A DNA stretch of 8,697 bases from an uncultured Ruminococcus sp. (GTDB lineage: Bacteria; Bacillota_A; Clostridia; Oscillospirales; Ruminococcaceae). Shown in pieces: positions 5,043-8,697 of this stretch. The translations under genes and the position numbers were made by a program. The DNA is taken from assembly GCA_946629405.1 (NCBI GenBank), contig CAMOXW010000052.1, forward strand, positions 1 through 8,697, written 5' to 3'. The notes under the pieces were generated by a model that was given only the letters and a program-made list of their open reading frames with translations, did no database searches and was not told the origin of the DNA. Numbering within the stretch: the stretch's first letter is position 1; each line of letters begins with the position of its first letter.

Positions 5043-7850
5043 ATGGCTGCGGACGGTCATCTTAACTTTGACACCGCAATTGATGAAAGCGGATTTGAAA
5101 GAGGCAGGGACAAGCTTTCGGAGGCTGCGAAGGAGCTGACCGGCGAGCTCCGGAGGCTTACCGATGTTATCCGTCAGGCGGCGGATATACGGGTCACTGC
5201 TGACACCTCGCAGGCTCAGCAGGCTGTTGATGAGCTGAGTGCGGAAATGCACGAGGCTGCTGCTGAGACGGTCACTATCTCCGTTGATGCCGCTCCGGCT
5301 GAAAGTGCGGCTGAACAGATAGCTGACGATATCGGAAATATCGGAGATGCCGCAGAGGACACAGCAGATGAAGTCAGTGAAGGCATACGGGCTTCTGCTG
5401 AACATTCCGAAAGCACGGTAGACAGCGCTGCCGGACGTATCGAGGAGAGCCTCGGAAAAGTCCAGAGCGGTTTCAGGAAGCTGCTTGCAGCGGCAGGACT
5501 GGTTTTCGGGATAAAGGAGGCCGTTTCATTCGGAAAGGCTGCTGTTGAAAACGCAGCAAGCGTAAACGCTGCCAATTCCCAGCTTGCACAGACCTTCGGT
5601 GAACTGGAGGATAGTGCCGCTGATGCGATGAAGCGTGTCGCAGATGCGAGCGGCATCGTAAAGACACGTTTGCAGGGCGCGGGAACTTCCGTTTACGCCT
5701 TTGCGAGAACATCAGGTATGGGCAGCGCCGAGGCTCTCGGGATGATGGAAGAGGCTCTGCAAGTAGCAGCTGATTCAGCCGCTTACTATGACAGAAGCCT
5801 TGAAGATACCAGTGAAACTCTTATGTCCTTCCTCAAGGGCAACTATGCGAACGATGCTGCTCTCGGACTTTCTGCAACTGAAACAACAAGAAATGCCGCT
5901 GCTAACAAGCTTTATGGCAAATCGTTCCAGGAGCTCTCGGAGGCTCAGAAGCAGCTCACGCTCCTGCAAATGGTCAAGGATGCAAACGCACTCTCCGGTG
6001 CAGAGGGACAGGCAGCGCGTGAAGCAGAAGGCTGGGAGAACGTTCTCGGCAACCTCAGGGAGGCATGGAGGCAGCTCCTTGCGGTAGTTGGTCAGCCGGT
6101 GCTGAAGCTGGCAATAACGTGGGTGCAGCAGCTCACAGAGGCTCTCACCTACCTTACCGAAAAGGCACAGATCGCAATCAGCACTCTTGCTGCGCTGTTT
6201 GGCAAAGAAGCAGAAGATACCGGTCAGGCTGCCGAAAACATCACTCAGAGCGTATCAGCTCAGGAGGATCTGACGGATGCTGTTGAGGACACCGCAAAAG
6301 CCGAAAGCAAGAGCCTTGCCGGGTTCGACAAGATCAATACCCTCGCATCGGATAAGAACGCCGAAAAAGGCAGCTCCAAAGGCAGCTCAGCCCCCGCAGC
6401 CGCTCCGAAGATAACTGTCAGTGACAACACATCGAAGGTCAGCAAAAGGCTTGAAAGCTTCGTGAAAAAGACTCAGAAGCTGTTCGGTTCGCTGGAAAAA
6501 TTCCTGAGCAGGAACTTTGCTCCGTCGTTCCGAAAGGTCTGGGAGCAGCTCAGTCCGCAGGTCGGACGCTTCAAGGACAATATGGCGAAGGTCCTCGGTG
6601 ATATCCAGTCGCTCGGGGCGCCGCTTCTGAGCTATTTCAGCGGACAGTTCATACCGTTCCTTCAAACCCTTATCGAGACCTCGGGAAGCATTCTTGCCGG
6701 GCTTTTTGACAGCTTCAACACGGTCTTTTCCGACATCTGGAGCATTGCAGTTTTCCCCGTTCTTGAAAGCTTCATAAGCACAGGGCTGCCGCTTATCACA
6801 GAGTTCACCGAGCAGAGCGTTATTTCATTCGGCACACTTTTCAGCGAAGTGAAAAAGTGCTTCGACCTGCTGTGGAATGACGCAGCAGAGCCGATACTTA
6901 GCCTTGTTGCGAAAATATGGAAGGACACTATGGGGGTCCTTCAAAAGTTCTGGGATGATTACGGCAAGGTCATTTTTGAGAAGTTCAGGACCGCCATACA
7001 GACGACCGGAGAAGTTATCAGGACTGTCTGGAAGGCAGTATTCAAGCCGGTTTTCGACACACTGATGAAGGTGCTTGATGAGATCTGGACTGACCACGCT
7101 AAGCCGCTTATTGAGAATTTCCTTGACTTTGCAGGCACACTTGCAGCCGTTGCGCTCGATGTCTATAATAACTTCATCGCACCTATGGTGAAGTGGTTCG
7201 CCGAGACCTTCGGCCCTGTTATATCCGGCGTTTTCAGCGCAGCTCTGGAATATGTCGGAGGTGCGATAGGCGGTGTCATGGATGCACTGAGTGAGCTGTG
7301 GGCTGCCATGAAGGACTTGCTTGATCTTATTGTGAACGTCTTCAAGGGTGACTGGTCGGCAGCGTGGAATAGCCTAAAAAAGGTGTTCGAGCATATCTGG
7401 AACGCTCTTGTCGATATCGTCAAAGCTCCGCTTAACGCTATGATCGGCTTCATCAACGTGCTGCTTGATGCGGTCAAGAAGGCTGTGAATTTCCTTATCG
7501 ACTGCCTTAACACAATAAGCATCGACGTCCCAAACTGGGTGCCGAAAATAGGCGGAAAAACTTTCGGCTTTGACATTGACCACATAAAAATAAATCCTAT
7601 CCCACCGCTTGCACAGGGGACGGTCGTACCGGCTAATTACGGCAATTTCCTCGCAATGCTCGGTGATAACAAGCGCGAGCCGGAGGTAGTTTCTCCGCTC
7701 AGCACAATGGAAGAAGCAGTTGAAAATGTACTCGCAAGATCAGGCAGGAAGGATCAGACGATACACGTCCACGTTGAACTTGACGGGCGCGAGATCGGCA
7801 GGGTCGCTGTCAAGGCCGTTGAAGATGACAACCGCCGGAAGGGAGCATAA
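5043..7850 (+). CDS. Tail tape measure protein
   Basis: 935 aa, by far the longest gene. The ATG follows AAGGAAGTGAGGA (5027-5039). The N-terminal 130 residues are Ala/Glu/Asp/Thr-rich and coiled-coil-like. A hydrophobic segment (LLAAAGLVFGIKEAVSFG, about 147-164) follows, then the conserved tape-measure core (about 165-370) with VKTRLQGAGTSVYAFARTSG and ALGLSATETTRN. A low-complexity KGSSAPAAAPK linker sits at about 445-455. Then come Trp-spaced helical repeats (about 566-715), and a C-terminal PPLAQGTVVPANYGNFLAML plus EPEVVSPLSTMEEA common to Firmicutes tape measures. It sets tail length and occupies the tube; at the usual 0.15 nm per residue this suggests a tail near 140 nm. No lysozyme or peptidase motif is obvious. 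It ends directly against the next ATG. Confidence 0.95.
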   Translation: MAADGHLNFDTAIDESGFERGRDKLSEAAKELTGELRRLTDVIRQAADIRVTADTSQAQQAVDELSAEMHEAAAETVTISVDAAPAESAAEQIADDIGNIGDAAEDTADEVSEGIRASAEHSESTVDSAAGRIEESLGKVQSGFRKLLAAAGLVFGIKEAVSFGKAAVENAASVNAANSQLAQTFGELEDSAADAMKRVADASGIVKTRLQGAGTSVYAFARTSGMGSAEALGMMEEALQVAADSAAYYDRSLEDTSETLMSFLKGNYANDAALGLSATETTRNAAANKLYGKSFQELSEAQKQLTLLQMVKDANALSGAEGQAAREAEGWENVLGNLREAWRQLLAVVGQPVLKLAITWVQQLTEALTYLTEKAQIAISTLAALFGKEAEDTGQAAENITQSVSAQEDLTDAVEDTAKAESKSLAGFDKINTLASDKNAEKGSSKGSSAPAAAPKITVSDNTSKVSKRLESFVKKTQKLFGSLEKFLSRNFAPSFRKVWEQLSPQVGRFKDNMAKVLGDIQSLGAPLLSYFSGQFIPFLQTLIETSGSILAGLFDSFNTVFSDIWSIAVFPVLESFISTGLPLITEFTEQSVISFGTLFSEVKKCFDLLWNDAAEPILSLVAKIWKDTMGVLQKFWDDYGKVIFEKFRTAIQTTGEVIRTVWKAVFKPVFDTLMKVLDEIWTDHAKPLIENFLDFAGTLAAVALDVYNNFIAPMVKWFAETFGPVISGVFSAALEYVGGAIGGVMDALSELWAAMKDLLDLIVNVFKGDWSAAWNSLKKVFEHIWNALVDIVKAPLNAMIGFINVLLDAVKKAVNFLIDCLNTISIDVPNWVPKIGGKTFGFDIDHIKINPIPPLAQGTVVPANYGNFLAMLGDNKREPEVVSPLSTMEEAVENVLARSGRKDQTIHVHVELDGREIGRVAVKAVEDDNRRKGA

Positions 7851-8237
7851 ATGAGACTTGTACCTATCAGAACAGTGGACGGCGTGGATATGAGCAGCAG
7901 GCTACAGCCCACAAAGGGCGGCTATTCCGTAACAAAATCAGACATCTATTCCGATTCGACCATCCGTTCCTCTGAGACCGGGATCCTGCTGTCCTACCTT
8001 ATACGCCGTGATGTTCGCACGATCGAACTTGAATATGTGGGGACTTCCGCTCAGATTGCGGCAATAGAGAACGTTTTTGCTCCGCCGGGAGGTTCGCGTA
8101 TATATACTGTGGAGTTCCTGGACAACGGCAGCTACACTACCGGTACATTTTACCCCTCAGACCGCAGCAAGCCTACAGAAATAATTATCGGCGGAGTTCA
8201 GAGGATGCGGCTGACGCTGTCCCTTGTGGAGGTGTAA
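7851..8237 (+). CDS. Small tail protein, DUF6711-like
   Basis: A 128-aa beta-rich protein. ATG 7851 abuts the tape measure stop, with GGAAGGGAG inside the end of that gene as ribosome site. Features are MRLVPIRTVDGVDMSSRLQP at the N-terminus, a central RRDVRTIELEYVGTSAQIAA (about 53-72), YTVEFLDNGSYTTGTFYPSD (about 85-104) and a closing RMRLTLSLVEV. The 'FY.SDR' element followed by a final strand ending in Leu/Val/Glu resembles the DUF6711 proteins that follow tape measure genes in Firmicutes phages. A tail-tip or distal-tail structural role is likely from position; the exact function is not known. Confidence 0.68.
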   Translation: MRLVPIRTVDGVDMSSRLQPTKGGYSVTKSDIYSDSTIRSSETGILLSYLIRRDVRTIELEYVGTSAQIAAIENVFAPPGGSRIYTVEFLDNGSYTTGTFYPSDRSKPTEIIIGGVQRMRLTLSLVEV

Positions 8238-8238
8238 G

Positions 8239-8514
8239 ATGTACGCAGTATCACAGGCATATCTGACAGCTATCAGCAGCGGCAACGTCCAGCACATCCG
8301 CGGTGAGCTCATCCTTGCATCGGGATACAAGGTCGCGCTCTCTGACAGCATCAGGGGCACTCCGCGCATTGAAAAGCGCTGCACCGAGAGCGAGGACGTT
8401 TTTATGTTCGGCCAGCGTGACGCTGGACCCTTCCACGCTGCCGCTCGTAAACTCGCTCAGTTATTACAGACAGTAACTTCCCTGATCGCACACGGCAGTT
8501 TTTTACCAACGTAA
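8239..8514 (+). CDS. Tail-tip protein N-terminus, apparently frameshifted
   Basis: ATG 8239 lies one base after the previous stop, with GGAGG six bases ahead, so the start is sound; an in-frame ATG at 8224 lacks support. The first ~57 residues look genuine: MYAVSQAYLTAISSG, then RGELILASGYKVALSDS and RIEKRCTESEDVFMFG, as in the N-terminal domain of tail-tip proteins that follow the DUF6711-like gene. From about 8410 the frame turns into unconvincing sequence (HAAARKLAQLLQ...) and stops at 8514. The next forward frame instead reads ASVTLDPSTLPLVNSLSYYRQ (8411-8473) before a stop, which looks much more like the continuation. The likely cause is a single-base insertion near 8410, either a real mutation or a sequence error. 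Tail-tip proteins are usually several times longer. Confidence 0.6.
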   Translation: MYAVSQAYLTAISSGNVQHIRGELILASGYKVALSDSIRGTPRIEKRCTESEDVFMFGQRDAGPFHAAARKLAQLLQTVTSLIAHGSFLPT

Positions 8515-8697
8515 GCGAACGGAGACTTCCGCCCTGCATAAACAGAGCGCGCGCAGCAAGCGGCAACGTTGAAGCCCGCGGGGGCTCCCCGCTGGCAGCT
8601 CGGGAGGCTCGTCATCGGGCGGGAGCGCGTCAGTCTCGACATATCTCAGGACGGTTCCGCTCGATACCTTCCCGGGCGAAATTTCGGGGAAAACTAC
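8515..8697 (+). other. Degenerate or error-bearing coding remnant, no intact gene
   Basis: No well-started ORF lies here. The segment is visibly more GC-rich than the rest. The frame from 8573 to the right edge is open and reads a Ser/Gly-rich stretch (GSSGGSSSGGSAS) followed by STYLRTVPLDTFPGEISGKT, which looks protein-like and could be the downstream part of the tail-tip gene or the next gene. Other frames are also open because of the GC content, so this reading is tentative. Confidence 0.35.

Noticed and set aside
5216..5656. Long reverse-strand ORFs inside the tape measure (146 aa at 5216-5656 and 140 aa at 7163-7585).
   Set aside because: They mirror codon bias of the + strand gene, are low-complexity (Ala/Ser-rich), and have no ribosome site or family likeness.
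8457..8642. Reverse-strand ORF over the GC-rich right end.
   Set aside because: It is open mainly because of high GC, has no ribosome site that I can see, and runs against the operon; a + strand remnant is the simpler reading.
1..8697. tRNA genes, CRISPR arrays, insertion sequences and attachment sites.
   Set aside because: I saw no cloverleaf, spaced repeat array, transposase gene or terminal inverted repeats; this stretch is internal to a phage morphogenesis module.

Overview
The window is part of the late morphogenesis (head-to-tail) operon of a siphovirus or prophage from a Gram-positive host. The gene order is scaffold, major capsid, four small head-completion/connector genes, major tail protein, two tail-assembly-chaperone-position genes, tape measure and tail-tip genes. 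This order and the protein types match Listeria A118-like and clostridial phages. Strong AGGAGG-type ribosome sites, a Gp15-family protein, codon use and balanced GC suggest a Clostridia host, perhaps a Ruminococcus-like one. That host call is inference, not proof.

Layout. 2-520 is the 3' part of a GP20-like scaffold gene. 536-1408 is the major capsid gene. 1422-2999 holds four tightly packed, overlapping genes for head-tail joining and tail termination. 3003-3584 is the tail tube gene, with two possible starts. 3596-4677 holds a pair of genes overlapping by 4 bp, the second of the Gp15 family. 5043-7850 is a 935-aa tape measure gene. 7851-8237 and 8239 onward are tail-tip genes, the last of which loses its reading frame near 8410. 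All structural genes are on the + strand.

The odd part is the 365-bp gap at 4678-5042, between the Gp15 gene and the tape measure. It holds two convergent promoters, each with exact TTGACA and TATAAT boxes and a 17-bp spacer (+ strand 4681-4709, - strand 4961-4989). The - strand promoter faces a 32-codon ORF (4894 to 4796) for a small hydrophobic peptide with a basic tail, of the 'putative holin-like toxin' (Hol_Tox/TxpA-like) type. Its Shine-Dalgarno is folded into a hairpin. The + strand promoter faces a roughly 90-nt RNA ending at a strong terminator that overlaps the 3' end of the toxin gene. This is the architecture of a type I toxin-antitoxin locus, inserted as a self-contained 'moron' within the late operon. 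A further + strand terminator (4992-5015) lies just before the tape measure gene.

The structural genes act in order: scaffold and capsid build the head, the connector/stopper/terminator genes join head to tail, and the tail tube polymerises around the tape measure with chaperone help. The toxin-antitoxin cassette probably has its own regulation, unrelated to virion assembly.
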